DNA of 26,479 nucleotides from JBBQVS01 sp038211295 (GTDB taxonomy: Bacteria > Chloroflexota > Ktedonobacteria > Ktedonobacterales > Ktedonobacteraceae). Numbering within the stretch: position 1 is the first letter of the stretch; each line of letters begins with the position of its first letter. The DNA lies in assembly GCA_038211295.1 (NCBI GenBank), contig JBBQVS010000057.1:1-26479 (forward strand), given 5' to 3'. Positions 17,301 through 24,229 of this stretch are shown in pieces. Below the pieces are notes generated by a model. It had not been told where the DNA came from and did not search any database. It saw only the letters and a list, made by a program, of their open reading frames with translations. The translations under genes and the position numbers were made by a program.

Positions 17301-17716
17301 CCAAACACAAGCTCTGTCAACTTCTGTGCAAGCAACTCGCCCGTTTGCCCCGCACGCACATAGTTATAGTGCGGTCTGCTTGCCTTGCCCTGTTTGCGGT
17401 CTACCCATTGCCAAACCTGATTCTCCTGTGCCGCGTCGACATAAATCAGGATATGCTCAAAGACCGTCTTTGTCAGCTCGCGCTCGATCTTGCGGAGTGT
17501 CGTGGGTGCGGGAATATTGCCCTGTGCGTTCGGGTCGCACAGGTATACCTGTACGCCGCTCTTGTCGGCGATAGGACGCAACAGATATGTTTGATTGTCA
17601 ACAGTAATGGGAAGCGGCGGCTCTTTCGGCTTATTCCATGAAAACTCCTCTATAAAAAGCTGTCGTATCGTAAAAGCCTTGAGGTGTTTGAGTATCTGCT
17701 CTTTGTTTGCTCTCAT
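14387..17716 (-). CDS. Eco57I/PglX-like N6-adenine DNA methyltransferase, restriction-associated
   Basis: A 1109-residue protein. Residues about 1-200 form an N-terminal domain with a possible degenerate nuclease-like core (HILIYVDA...VWQWVDRK) in which I cannot see a clear PD-(D/E)xK set. A helical region includes LMLNRLMFIYFIQRQGFLN. The methylase has SAM motif I DPTCGSGAF (D512) and catalytic NPPY at N771-Y774 in VIIGNPPYVEYSK. Residues 775-1109 would hold the target recognition domain. This part (about 14390-15395) is plainly more AT-rich than the rest of the gene, suggesting exchange of the specificity region. It modifies adenine in a site that cannot be read. It is 14 bp upstream of the PLD-helicase gene, same strand. 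The pair recalls BREX PglX or DISARM DrmMI with a helicase, but the other components of those systems are absent here. Confidence 0.88.
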   Translation of the reverse strand: MRANKEQILKHLKAFTIRQLFIEEFSWNKPKEPPLPITVDNQTYLLRPIADKSGVQVYLCDPNAQGNIPAPTTLRKIERELTKTVFEHILIYVDAAQENQVWQWVDRKQGKASRPHYNYVRAGQTGELLAQKLTELVFGLEDEPSAAEVAARNKKAFDTEPVTKKFYKRFQEELKEFTTFIEGILAQGDKDWYASLMLNRLMFIYFIQRQGFLNTTSDDTLNGEKSYLRNRLEQVRTQYGQDEFHTFYRYFLLNLFSELNTQEDKRTARPGDLQALLGKIPYLNGGLFDVHSLERDNPTIHIPDAAFKRIFDFFDEFDWHLDDRELKNDREINPDVLGYIFEKYINQKQMGAYYTKEDITEYISKNTIIPYLFEATKEDCEIAFEPGRAVWSQLRDNPDEYIYEAVAKGTNLPLPAEIEAGVHDVTRRTEWNKPAPEDFALPTEIWREVVARRQRYEEVHTKLANGEVTSINDLITYNLDICKFAQDIITYGEDTNLLNAFYKHIRRVTVLDPTCGSGAFLFAALNILKPLYEACLIRMQIKVDERERLDFLVDPKLRRSYPDLKVFQAILREVATHHNRDYFILKSIIINNLYGVDIMEEATEICKLRLFLKLVAQVERVKDIEPLPDIDFNIRAGNTLIGFTTLEDVRATVNKDIRSMLFSTDMLNRIEQKAKAIDVGFRDFRKLQTELQLEHWDIAAAKQDLRIKLEELNTELDSCLAAEYKIDKNNKQAQEYEQDFRKWQQSHKPFHWYAQFYGIMHEGGFDVIIGNPPYVEYSKVRKNYSIRDYKTIESGNLFPFVMERSILISHPRAALGLIIQLSAFSTPRMISTNQLVTAFGTNYISFYECRPGKLFEGIDVRLAIWLRLPEVASANTYTTRLNRFATELRPYLLYKLEYICTTNLINDHITPKLSTSIETSIASKLMKQATKIRDMRIETLEYLLYYSYGIRYWARVLNHQPYYKSKLTNVSTGEKTLSFQDKKLRDAMVGLMTSSLFFWFYCVTSDGHNFTKTVIDDFPVGTIQEKTLSTLVDLCFLLMNKLEEKAFIKKASYRTTGDIEYREYNVSDAKPIIDEIDRVLAKHYHFTDEELDFIINYDIKYRMGRNNGD

Positions 17717-17889
17717 AAAACTCTACTTCCCATCTAACAAAACAACCACAGTCAGCACAGTGTATCATACGGTCTAACTCTGTTCTTATAAAGTAGGAAA
17801 ATTGTGCCAACGTGTCGATAGGAAACGTAGGGGGCAAGTCAGGTCAGGCTTTCCAATCGTGGCCCCATTACGTGACAGAGTAGGAGAGG

Positions 17890-20097
17890 ATGAGCACAAT
17901 GAGTACATTTTATGCGTCGCGAACGCGCAAACTCTGGGGTAGTGCCACAATCGCGCTCATGTTCAATGGTCTGTATCTTGTATTTTTGTTGCTCAAGCCC
18001 GGCTCACATGCTCAATTTGTCGCGGGTGCCGACCTTGCTCAATTATGCGGCGTCCTGTACGGTTCGCTACTCTGCTTCAGTACGCTATGGGGACATGAAC
18101 ACTCTACCCGCTGGAACTCGCGTCAATGGGTCGCGCTCCTGCTCGGACTAGGCATTTTGAGCGAATGTATCGGGCAAGCTTTTTTTACATACTATGATCT
18201 CCACAATATTTCGCAATTTCCCAACTGGGCCGATGCGGGTTTCTTGAGTGAGTACCCTCTGTTACTACTTGGTATTCTGTTCCTCCCAACGCGCAAACTA
18301 ACAAAAACGATGCAATCGCGCGTTCTGCTCGACGGACTGATGATAATGGTGGCGGTTATCACATTTAGTTGGTACTTTATTCTGGGGCCGAATGTCTTGC
18401 AAGGCAATGAAACGCTCTTCGCGAAAATTGTTAGCGCGGCCTACCCCTGCTCCGACCTTGTGCTGATGCTCTCTGTACTCTTGCTGGCGTCAAAAGCGAG
18501 TGGGCCAGCGTTCCGTCTCCCTGTATGGTTGCTCGCGTTTGGCCTTGCCAGTATTGTTATTTGCGATAGTATCTATGGCTATTTCACGTTGCAGGGGACA
18601 TATATGACGGGCAACCTCTCCGATATAGGTTTTCCTATAGGCTTTATGCTGATTGGCCTTGCCGTGCAAGTCATGCATCTAAACAATGCAGCAGCACCTT
18701 TAGCATTTATGGTTGCCCCACAGGAACAGGAGACGTTTTCGCTAAAGTATGCGTTGCTACCCTATATTTTTATGCCCGCAGTGCTCGTACTCGCGTTTTA
18801 CGTGTGGCATAACGGCGGAACCAACCCGCTTGCTCTGGGCGTCTATCAGGGAAGTATTGTACTGGTCTTACTGATATTTACGCGGCAAATTCTGACGATA
18901 CGTGAAACGTCTCTGCTGAATGGCTCGTTGCAAAAAGCGAACGCGCAGTTGGAGGCGTTGGCGACGACAGACCCGTTGACCGGCTTGCCCAACCATCGTG
19001 CGCTTGTGGGAATATGCGATCAAGAACTCGAACGCACACGACGCTATGCTCGCTCCTGTTCGTTGCTCTTTCTGGATATCGACCATTTCAAAGCTCTGAA
19101 CGATGGCTATGGACATGGCGCGGGTGATACCGTCCTGTACGAGTTCGCGCACCTTGTGCAGCGCACACTACGCGGCATGGATACGGTTGGACGCTGGGGC
19201 GGCGAAGAATTTGTGGCAGTTCTACCAGAAGCGGAGAAAGTGGAGGCGATGGCGGCGGCGGAACGTGTGCGGGTCGCTGTAAGCGAGTACGTGTTTCCCC
19301 TTGGGGGCGGTATCCGTTTGACCTGCTCGATTGGCCTTGTCACGTCGTCGGATGGGGCGCGAGAGCGTGACACGCTGTTGAAGGCGGCAGATCAAGCGAT
19401 GTATGCCGCGAAGAAATTGGGGCGCAATCAAGTGCGTGAGGCCGACGATCCCGTTGTGCTCACGCTCGTAAATGAGCGACAGAAAAACGGCTCACGCGAA
19501 GATATGGCACTGGTTGGCACCGTCGAAGCACTATGTGCGCTGGTAGAGGCACGCGACCAGTATACGGGAGACCATACGCGTCGTGTCGCCAGCGAGACAA
19601 CTCAGCTCGCGAAGCTGTTGGGTCTGGACGAGGACGAGGCACGTATGATTGGCATGGCGGGACATCTACACGATATTGGGAAGGTGGGCCTGCCGGACGC
19701 GATTCTTCAGAAAACCGGCTCGTTGAGCGAAGAAGAGTGGCAGATGATCTACAAACACCCCACGATAGGTGCTGATGTCGTAAGCCTCGTACCTTCGTTG
19801 CGGGGCATCGCGCCGATTATCCGCGCCCACCACGAACGCTGGGACGGGTGCGGCTATCCTGACGCCCTGCGCGGAGAAGAGATACCGCTGGGGGCGCGTA
19901 TCGTCGCGGTGGTCAACGCGTTCGAGGCTATGCGAACGCAACGCCCGTATCAGCAGGCCCGCGATATGGCAACCGCGCTGATTGAGTTACAGCAACACGC
20001 TGGCACACAATTCGACCCCCACGTCGTCGCCGCCTTTGAGAAAATGGTGATTCGAGCCGCAGGCGGACGCGCGATGGCGAAGGCGATGATGTACTGA
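17890..20097 (+). CDS. Membrane GGDEF/HD-GYP c-di-GMP turnover protein
   Basis: A 735-residue protein. Residues about 10-335 contain roughly nine hydrophobic helices, an integral sensor region I do not recognise. The GGDEF domain (about 350-510) has DPLTGLPNHRAL, FLDIDHFKALND and an intact GGEEF at 437-441. RGMD lies five residues upstream at the inhibitory I-site position. The HD-GYP domain (about 530-720) has H594-D595 in GHLHDIGKVGLPD, HPTIGADVV, HHERWDGCGYP and VVNAFEAM. It could both make and break c-di-GMP; which activity dominates cannot be read. Start: ATG 17890 (MSTMSTFYA) or ATG 17899; the purine run AGGAGAGG at 17882-17889 fits 17899 slightly better by spacing. It is divergent from the methylase, and the 173-bp gap should carry both promoters, though none is convincing. 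Confidence 0.93.
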   Translation: MSTMSTFYASRTRKLWGSATIALMFNGLYLVFLLLKPGSHAQFVAGADLAQLCGVLYGSLLCFSTLWGHEHSTRWNSRQWVALLLGLGILSECIGQAFFTYYDLHNISQFPNWADAGFLSEYPLLLLGILFLPTRKLTKTMQSRVLLDGLMIMVAVITFSWYFILGPNVLQGNETLFAKIVSAAYPCSDLVLMLSVLLLASKASGPAFRLPVWLLAFGLASIVICDSIYGYFTLQGTYMTGNLSDIGFPIGFMLIGLAVQVMHLNNAAAPLAFMVAPQEQETFSLKYALLPYIFMPAVLVLAFYVWHNGGTNPLALGVYQGSIVLVLLIFTRQILTIRETSLLNGSLQKANAQLEALATTDPLTGLPNHRALVGICDQELERTRRYARSCSLLFLDIDHFKALNDGYGHGAGDTVLYEFAHLVQRTLRGMDTVGRWGGEEFVAVLPEAEKVEAMAAAERVRVAVSEYVFPLGGGIRLTCSIGLVTSSDGARERDTLLKAADQAMYAAKKLGRNQVREADDPVVLTLVNERQKNGSREDMALVGTVEALCALVEARDQYTGDHTRRVASETTQLAKLLGLDEDEARMIGMAGHLHDIGKVGLPDAILQKTGSLSEEEWQMIYKHPTIGADVVSLVPSLRGIAPIIRAHHERWDGCGYPDALRGEEIPLGARIVAVVNAFEAMRTQRPYQQARDMATALIELQQHAGTQFDPHVVAAFEKMVIRAAGGRAMAKAMMY

Positions 20098-20111
20098 CAT
20101 CGGCATTGCCC

Positions 20112-20148
20112 TTGACAGTGCCCACCAAAAAATATATAATACTAGTAT
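20112..20148 (+). promoter_or_regulatory. Consensus sigma-70 promoter of sufB with overlapping palindrome
   Basis: TTGACA (20112-20117), a 17-nt spacer and TATAAT (20135-20140) form a perfect consensus promoter. The palindrome ATACTAGTAT (20139-20148) covers the end of the -10 and the expected start of transcription, where a repressor would block it, as for Rrf2-type regulators of Suf genes; the regulator is not identified. The leader is about 80 nt. Confidence 0.75.
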
Positions 20149-20228
20149 ATCCGAGTAGGGAAGTAAGGATTAGCAGAAGTAGCTATTTTTTCTGTTAAGA
20201 TTTAGCGATACAAGTAATGGAGTAAACG

Positions 20229-21629
20229 ATGAGTCAGGCATACGAGTTGGAGAAGGGCGATTACACCGCCGGTTTCCACGTAACTGAAAACTATGCATTC
20301 AAGTCCGAGCGCGGGCTGAGCAAGAAGGTTGTCGAGCAAATCTCGGAGATGAAGGGCGAGCCAGACTGGATGCGCCAGTTCCGCCTCAAGAGCCTAGACC
20401 TCTTTTACAAGCGTCCGATGCCAACATGGGGCGCGGACCTCTCCGGTATTGATTTTGACAACATCTACTATTATATCAAGCCAGTCGCCCAGCAGGGCAA
20501 GAACTGGGACGATATTCCAGCAGAAATCAAGGACACCTTTGACCGCCTGGGCATTCCGCAGGCCGAGCAGAAATACCTCGCCGGCGTCACCGCTCAGTAC
20601 GAGAGCGAAGCCGTGTATCACAAGGTACGTGAAGACCTTGAGAAGCTTGGCGTAATCTTTACCGATATGGACACCGCTCTGCGCGAGTATCCTGATATCA
20701 TCAAAGAGCATTTCGGAACCGTTATTCCGCCCTCGGACAACAAGTTCGCGTCCCTGAATAGCGCGGTATGGAGTGGTGGTAGTTTCGTGTACGTGCCAGA
20801 GAATGTGCGTGTCGAGATTCCATTGCAGGCATACTTCCGCATCAACGCGCAGAACATGGGCCAGTTTGAGCGCACGCTTATCGTCGCTGCTCCCGGCTCG
20901 TATGTGCATTATGTAGAAGGTTGTACAGCGCCAACGTATGCCAGTGATAGCTTACATAGCGCGGTTGTCGAAATCAAGGTCATGGAAGGTGCGCGTGTAC
21001 GGTACACCACCATCCAGAACTGGTCAAAGAACGTGTACAACCTCGTTACCAAGCGTGCCGCCGCCTACCGCGACGCCACAATGGAATGGGTTGACGGCAA
21101 CCTCGGTTCAAAGGTCACAATGAAGTATCCCGCCGTACTCTTGATGGAGCCGGGGGCGCGTGGCGATATTCTCTCGGTTGCGTTCGCAAGCGATGGAATG
21201 CATCAGGATGCGGGCGCGAAGGTGACGCATCTGGCACCACATACAACGTCTCAGATTCTCTCGAAGTCGGTCTCAAAGGGAACTGGTCGCGCCTCATATC
21301 GCGGACTCGTTCGCATCAATCCGGGTGCCCACCACACCAAGTCAAGCGTGCGCTGTGACGCGCTCTTGCTCGATGAGAACGCGCGTACCGACACCTACCC
21401 AACCATTCGTGTTGAGGAAAACCAGACTGAGATCGGACACGAGGCGACGGTTTCAAAGGTCGGCGAAGATCAGCTCTTCTACCTGATGAGCCGAGGTCTC
21501 GACGAGTCTGAAGCCTACTCCCTGATTGTGAACGGCTTTATCGAGCCAATCACAAAGGAACTCCCGATGGAGTACGCGGTTGAACTGAACCGCCTCATCC
21601 AACTGGAGATGTCTGGCAGCGTGGGTTAA
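20229..21629 (+). CDS. sufB: Fe-S cluster assembly scaffold protein SufB
   Basis: A 466-residue cytoplasmic protein, full length for SufB. SufB with SufD and the ATPase SufC builds Fe-S clusters on a scaffold. Family sequences are clear throughout: SERGLSKKVVEQISEMKGEP near the start, SAVWSGGSFVYVPENVRVE, GCTAPTYASDSLHSAVVEI with C232, SSVRCDALL with C376, and EIGHEATVSKVGEDQLFYL near the end. GGAG lies 6 nt before the ATG. No sufC, sufD, sufS or sufU is adjacent: upstream is the c-di-GMP gene and downstream a 19-bp terminator, so it is transcribed alone. Whether the other suf genes are elsewhere cannot be seen. Confidence 0.97.
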   Translation: MSQAYELEKGDYTAGFHVTENYAFKSERGLSKKVVEQISEMKGEPDWMRQFRLKSLDLFYKRPMPTWGADLSGIDFDNIYYYIKPVAQQGKNWDDIPAEIKDTFDRLGIPQAEQKYLAGVTAQYESEAVYHKVREDLEKLGVIFTDMDTALREYPDIIKEHFGTVIPPSDNKFASLNSAVWSGGSFVYVPENVRVEIPLQAYFRINAQNMGQFERTLIVAAPGSYVHYVEGCTAPTYASDSLHSAVVEIKVMEGARVRYTTIQNWSKNVYNLVTKRAAAYRDATMEWVDGNLGSKVTMKYPAVLLMEPGARGDILSVAFASDGMHQDAGAKVTHLAPHTTSQILSKSVSKGTGRASYRGLVRINPGAHHTKSSVRCDALLLDENARTDTYPTIRVEENQTEIGHEATVSKVGEDQLFYLMSRGLDESEAYSLIVNGFIEPITKELPMEYAVELNRLIQLEMSGSVG

Positions 21630-21664
21630 GCACAACCAAGCGCGAAAAGAACACTACTAGCGAC

Positions 21665-21706
21665 ACAAAGAAGAGAGTTTGCCAATCGGCAAACTCTCTT
21701 CTTTGT
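21665..21706 (+). terminator. sufB terminator
   Basis: A perfect 19-bp stem, 21665-21683 pairing with 21688-21706, with a 4-nt AATC loop. The tail is T-containing (TATTATC) but not a strong U-run. It starts 35 nt after the sufB stop and lies just before the left end of the TnpB element. Confidence 0.85.
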
Positions 21707-21728
21707 ATTATCAGAAGGAGCGAGAAGA

Positions 21729-21751
21729 CCCACCCCGTTCCAGGGGGTGGG
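21729..21751 (+). repeat. Left-end hairpin of the TnpB element
   Basis: CCCACCCC (21729-21736) pairs perfectly with GGGGTGGG (21744-21751) around a 7-nt loop. It lies 15 nt before the RHH promoter. Subterminal hairpins of this kind are what TnpA of IS200/IS605 elements recognises. Confidence 0.65.
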
Positions 21752-21765
21752 ATGAAAGCGACTCT

Positions 21766-21794
21766 TTGACATATATCTAAAATAGATGTACAAT
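21766..21794 (+). promoter_or_regulatory. RHH-tnpB promoter, predicted leaderless
   Basis: TTGACA (21766-21771), 17-nt spacer, TACAAT (21789-21794). The next six bases are followed directly by the ATG at 21801, so transcription should begin at or next to the start codon. No Shine-Dalgarno sequence can fit. Confidence 0.75.
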
Positions 21795-21800
21795 GGGTAT

Positions 21801-21968
21801 ATGAAGACACAAGAAAAATCCGTTTCCATCAGGTTCCCTCTTAACCTGCTAGCACAATTGAAACAGGTAGCGCAAGACAATAACCGCTCTCTTAATGGAG
21901 AAGTGCTAACCATTGTACGTGCTCATATCGAGAAACAGCAAAAGCAGAAAGGCAAAGAAGTATCATGA
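21801..21968 (+). CDS. Small ribbon-helix-helix (Arc/CopG-like) protein encoded in the TnpB element
   Basis: A 55-residue protein. KSVSIRFPLNLLAQLKQVA fits the Arc-like beta strand and first helix, and RSLNGEVLTIVRAHIEKQ the second helix, so it is probably a dimeric DNA-binding repressor. It starts without a leader after a strong promoter. Its stop codon (TGA 21966-21968) overlaps the tnpB ATG (21965) as ATGA, implying translational coupling. Natural target could be its own promoter or the element ends; that is inference. A related protein occupies the same place at 26327-26479. Confidence 0.8.
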   Translation: MKTQEKSVSIRFPLNLLAQLKQVAQDNNRSLNGEVLTIVRAHIEKQQKQKGKEVS

Positions 21969-22623
21969 CGCAACGCGCCTACAAGTACAGGTTCTACCCA
22001 AGTCCCGAACACAAGCGCACACTTTGGCGTGTACGTTTGGCTGTTGCAGAGTCGTGTACAATTGGGCGTTGCGTCGTCGTACCGTTGCATGGTTTGAGCA
22101 CGTGCAACGTATGAACTATAACGCCTTGTCGCAAGCCTTGACCGAACTCAAAAAGCAAGAGGGGACACAGGGGTTACAAGAGGTGTCAAGCGTTCCTCTG
22201 CAACAGAGTTTGCGACATCTTGAGAAGGCGATGAGCAACTTCTTTGAGAAACGGGCCAAGTACCCGAAGGACAAAAAGAAGCACAACAAGCAGAGTGCAA
22301 CCTACGTCACTACCGCCTTTGTGTGGACTGGCTCAACCCTCACCCTTGCCAAGCAAAAAGAACCGCTTACCATCGTGTGGGCAAGGCCACTACCCAAAGA
22401 CGCGAAACCGTCAAGCGTGACTATCTCCAAAGACAAAGCAGGCCGCTCCTTCATCAGCATCTTCGTGGAGGAAGAGATCGCGACCCTTCCCCCACGAGAC
22501 ACAAGCATCGGCATAGATTTAGTGTTAAAGTCTTTTCTCACCACATCCGAGGGTGAGACAATCGACACCCCCAAATACTATGCATGCTACGAAAAGAAGC
22601 TGGCGAAACTCGAACGCAAGAAG
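21965..22623 (+). pseudogene. tnpB: TnpB 5' part, frameshifted and truncated
   Basis: It starts MTQRAYKYRFYPSPEHKRTL, a standard TnpB N-terminus, and then shifts frame (net -1 or +2) near 22020-22032. The other frame continues with TFGCCRVVYNWALRRRT, SVPLQQSLRHLEKAMSNFFE and RuvC-I GIDLVLKSFLTT (Asp codon 22516-22518; the position after GIDL is usually Gly). It runs to YYACYEKKLAKLERKK, where the homology stops at about 22623 and IS630-type sequence begins. The RuvC-II Glu, RuvC-III Asp and zinc finger are absent, so it is inactive. A possible 3' remnant lies at 24107-24196. Confidence 0.85.
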
Positions 22624-22788
22624 GGCGCTCAGGGCAGCGACCCTTCCCACACGGGCCTGCTTGAGCCATTGACTGACGGCTCCTTCGCTCACTCCAAGGG
22701 CATGTGCAATACCTTGCTGTTTCCACCCCTGTTGCTTCAAATCCCAGGCACGCTTGCGTCGCCATTCGCGCATTTGAGTGCTACTCAT
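22624..22788 (-). pseudogene. IS630-family transposase N-terminal fragment
   Basis: The minus strand from ATG 22788 reads MSSTQMREWRRKRAWDLKQQ and then IAHALGVSEGAVSQWLKQAR, the helix-turn-helix that opens IS630-type transposases. The match ends after about 55 residues at the junction with tnpB. The DDE catalytic part is missing. This is a relic of an insertion into tnpB followed by deletion. Confidence 0.75.
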
Positions 22789-22824
22789 GCCGATCAGTTC
22801 TCCGCTCTTGTTGTCTCTCAGTTC

Positions 22825-22920
22825 GGGAGGAAGTACAGCGAGTACTTCCTCCCTGGGACGAATCCCTCATGCTTGAGCATATATTTCCCTCCTACGAGGG
22901 GGCTCGCCTACTCTAGCGAG
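22825..22920. repeat. Cluster of four short hairpins
   Basis: Four perfect hairpins follow one another: GGGAGGAAGTAC with GTACTTCCTCCC (22825-22853, 5-nt loop), ATGCT with AGCAT (22869-22880), CCCTC with GAGGG (22887-22900) and CTCGC with GCGAG (22903-22920). They lie between the IS630 fragment and the SnoaL stop. They could be insertion-element ends or terminator structures for the minus-strand gene. Confidence 0.6.
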
Positions 22921-22934
22921 GAGATGGACACTGT

Positions 22935-23366
22935 TCAGACGGCTTGTGGACGCGGTGTAGCAGCACCAAGTTGGCGCATGAGACCAGCAACATCCCAGAC
23001 ATGCCACAAATTCGAGGTTTTGCCATTGACAAGGCGGACAAAGTGCATATGTGCGACGGATATCGGCGTGCCCGTGGGTGGGAGACCCTGAAAAGGCCCT
23101 CGATGCGTCCCAGTCATCGTGGAGCGAAATGCGACGAGGTCTCCTTCTGCGAGCATGTCGTGAAGCTCGAAGTGCAGATCGGGGAAGGCGGTACGCAACA
23201 TGGTGATCACTGCTTTGAGGTGCGTGGCAAAGTTCGTTCCCAAAGCTTCCTGGTGGTCAATCCCGTCCTGAGTCAGAGCAGCATCGACGACCGTGAGATC
23301 CCCTTCATTGAAGGCACGCTCCATAAATTGCTTGATGAAAGCTTTGTTCGTTTCGGGTGTCGTCAT
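22935..23366 (-). CDS. SnoaL-like / ester cyclase family protein
   Basis: A 143-residue cytoplasmic protein of the SnoaL-like (NTF2-fold) family, full length. Family features: NKAFIKQFMERAFNEGDL at the start, DGIDHQEALG, MLAEGDLVAFRSTMTGTH, GPFQGLPPTGTPISVAHMHF and LWHVWDVAGLMRQLG at the end. GGAGG lies 7 nt before the ATG. The substrate is unknown; members include polyketide cyclases and many uncharacterised hydrolase-like proteins. It is divergent from the TetR gene with 60 bp between, so it is the likely target of that regulator. Both sit inside the split TnpB element. Confidence 0.85.
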   Translation of the reverse strand: MTTPETNKAFIKQFMERAFNEGDLTVVDAALTQDGIDHQEALGTNFATHLKAVITMLRTAFPDLHFELHDMLAEGDLVAFRSTMTGTHRGPFQGLPPTGTPISVAHMHFVRLVNGKTSNLWHVWDVAGLMRQLGAATPRPQAV

Positions 23367-23404
23367 AGTTTTCCTCCGCTGATTGTAGTATCGCTCTATT
23401 CAAT

Positions 23405-23420
23405 ACCTTTATGATATACT
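23405..23420 (+). promoter_or_regulatory. Extended -10 promoter of the TetR gene, predicted leaderless
   Basis: TATACT (23415-23420) preceded by TG (23412-23413) forms an extended -10 box. Six bases later comes the ATG at 23427, so the mRNA should be leaderless. No good -35 is seen, as expected for extended -10 promoters. TetR autoregulation from this 60-bp divergent gap is likely. Confidence 0.55.
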
Positions 23421-23426
23421 AAGAAC

Positions 23427-24041
23427 ATGGAGAAAGTCAAGAGCACACGCACCCACCGCCAGCGTCAAGCCCTGGCCACACGAGAACTGATTGTCGATGC
23501 AGCCTGCGAACTCTTTTTAGCGCAGGGCTATCTCTCCACCACCATCGAGGCAATCAGTGCCAAAGCGGGAGTAGCCGTCAGTACTGTTTACGCGGTGTTT
23601 CATAATAAGCGAGGTATTCTTCAGGCCATTCGGCAGAGATGGCACCAGGAGTCCGGGCTGCATGAAGTTTACCGACAAGCCCTAGAACAGCCCGACCCCA
23701 AACGCCGCCTAGAATTGGCTGCACATGCCACGCGTCGGCAATGGGAAACTGGTGGTACGATGATGGCAATTTACCAGGCAGCGGCAGCCGCTGATCCTGA
23801 TGCGGCTGCGGAGCTTTCCACCGCATTGCAAGGGAGGCGAACCTTCTTAACTCATTTTATCAGTGAGATGGCTGAGCAACTTCGTCCAGACCTGAGTCCT
23901 ACACGTGCTGCTGCGCTCTTCTACGCCTTGACGCAGTCGAGCATCTATCAGGCGTTAGTCGGGGAAGATGGATGGTCATCCCAGGAGTATGAAGTCTGGT
24001 TAGCAGAAATGTTGCAGCAGCAATTGCTCTCCTCATCTTGA
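23427..24041 (+). CDS. TetR/AcrR-family transcriptional regulator
   Basis: A 204-residue regulator. The N-terminal helix-turn-helix is typical: TRELIVDAACELFLAQGYLS, TTIEAISAKAGVAVSTVYAVF and HNKRGILQAI. The C-terminal ligand domain is all-helical and unlike any I recognise. No ribosome site lies before the ATG; the -10 box is 6 nt away. It is divergent from the SnoaL-like gene, the usual layout of a TetR regulator and its target enzyme. It sits inside the split TnpB element, so it may be cargo or a later insertion. Confidence 0.92.
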   Translation: MEKVKSTRTHRQRQALATRELIVDAACELFLAQGYLSTTIEAISAKAGVAVSTVYAVFHNKRGILQAIRQRWHQESGLHEVYRQALEQPDPKRRLELAAHATRRQWETGGTMMAIYQAAAAADPDAAAELSTALQGRRTFLTHFISEMAEQLRPDLSPTRAAALFYALTQSSIYQALVGEDGWSSQEYEVWLAEMLQQQLLSSS

Positions 24042-24106
24042 AGGTGCGTCTCTGACGTTGCTATTTCTTTTCGAGTGCTCATGCTATTTTAGTTTCTTGC
24101 ACGGAG

Positions 24107-24196
24107 ATCAATAAGGTCGTGGGACTCACGGTGTCGGCCTGTGGAGGTGCTGTAAGACGTGGCACGCGAAAGCGTGGAAATGCAGGACGCCGATGA
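24107..24196 (+). pseudogene. tnpB: TnpB C-terminal remnant
   Basis: In frame from 24107 it reads INKVVGLTVSACGGAVRRG and TRKRGNAGRR and then stops at TGA 24194-24196. This is the kind of tail that follows the zinc finger in TnpB, overlapping the omegaRNA region. Nothing before about 24100 continues the homology. It could be the 3' part of the tnpB that starts at 21965. Confidence 0.65.
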
Positions 24197-24229
24197 AACA
24201 GGAAACCCCCTCTAGCGATGGAAGGGAAT

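Noticed and set aside
10968..17716. A complete DISARM or BREX system
   Set aside because: Only a methylase and a PLD-helicase are present; flanking genes are a tRNA and a c-di-GMP protein, with no DrmA/DrmB, PglZ or BrxC-like gene.
17631..17837. A 68-codon minus-strand frame with two Cys pairs upstream of the methylase
   Set aside because: It overlaps the methylase start in another frame, lacks a ribosome site and matches nothing I recognise.
21720..21765. CRISPR repeat-like string (GGTGGGATGAAAGCG)
   Set aside because: It occurs once, with no spacers or cas genes, and is explained by the element left-end hairpin.
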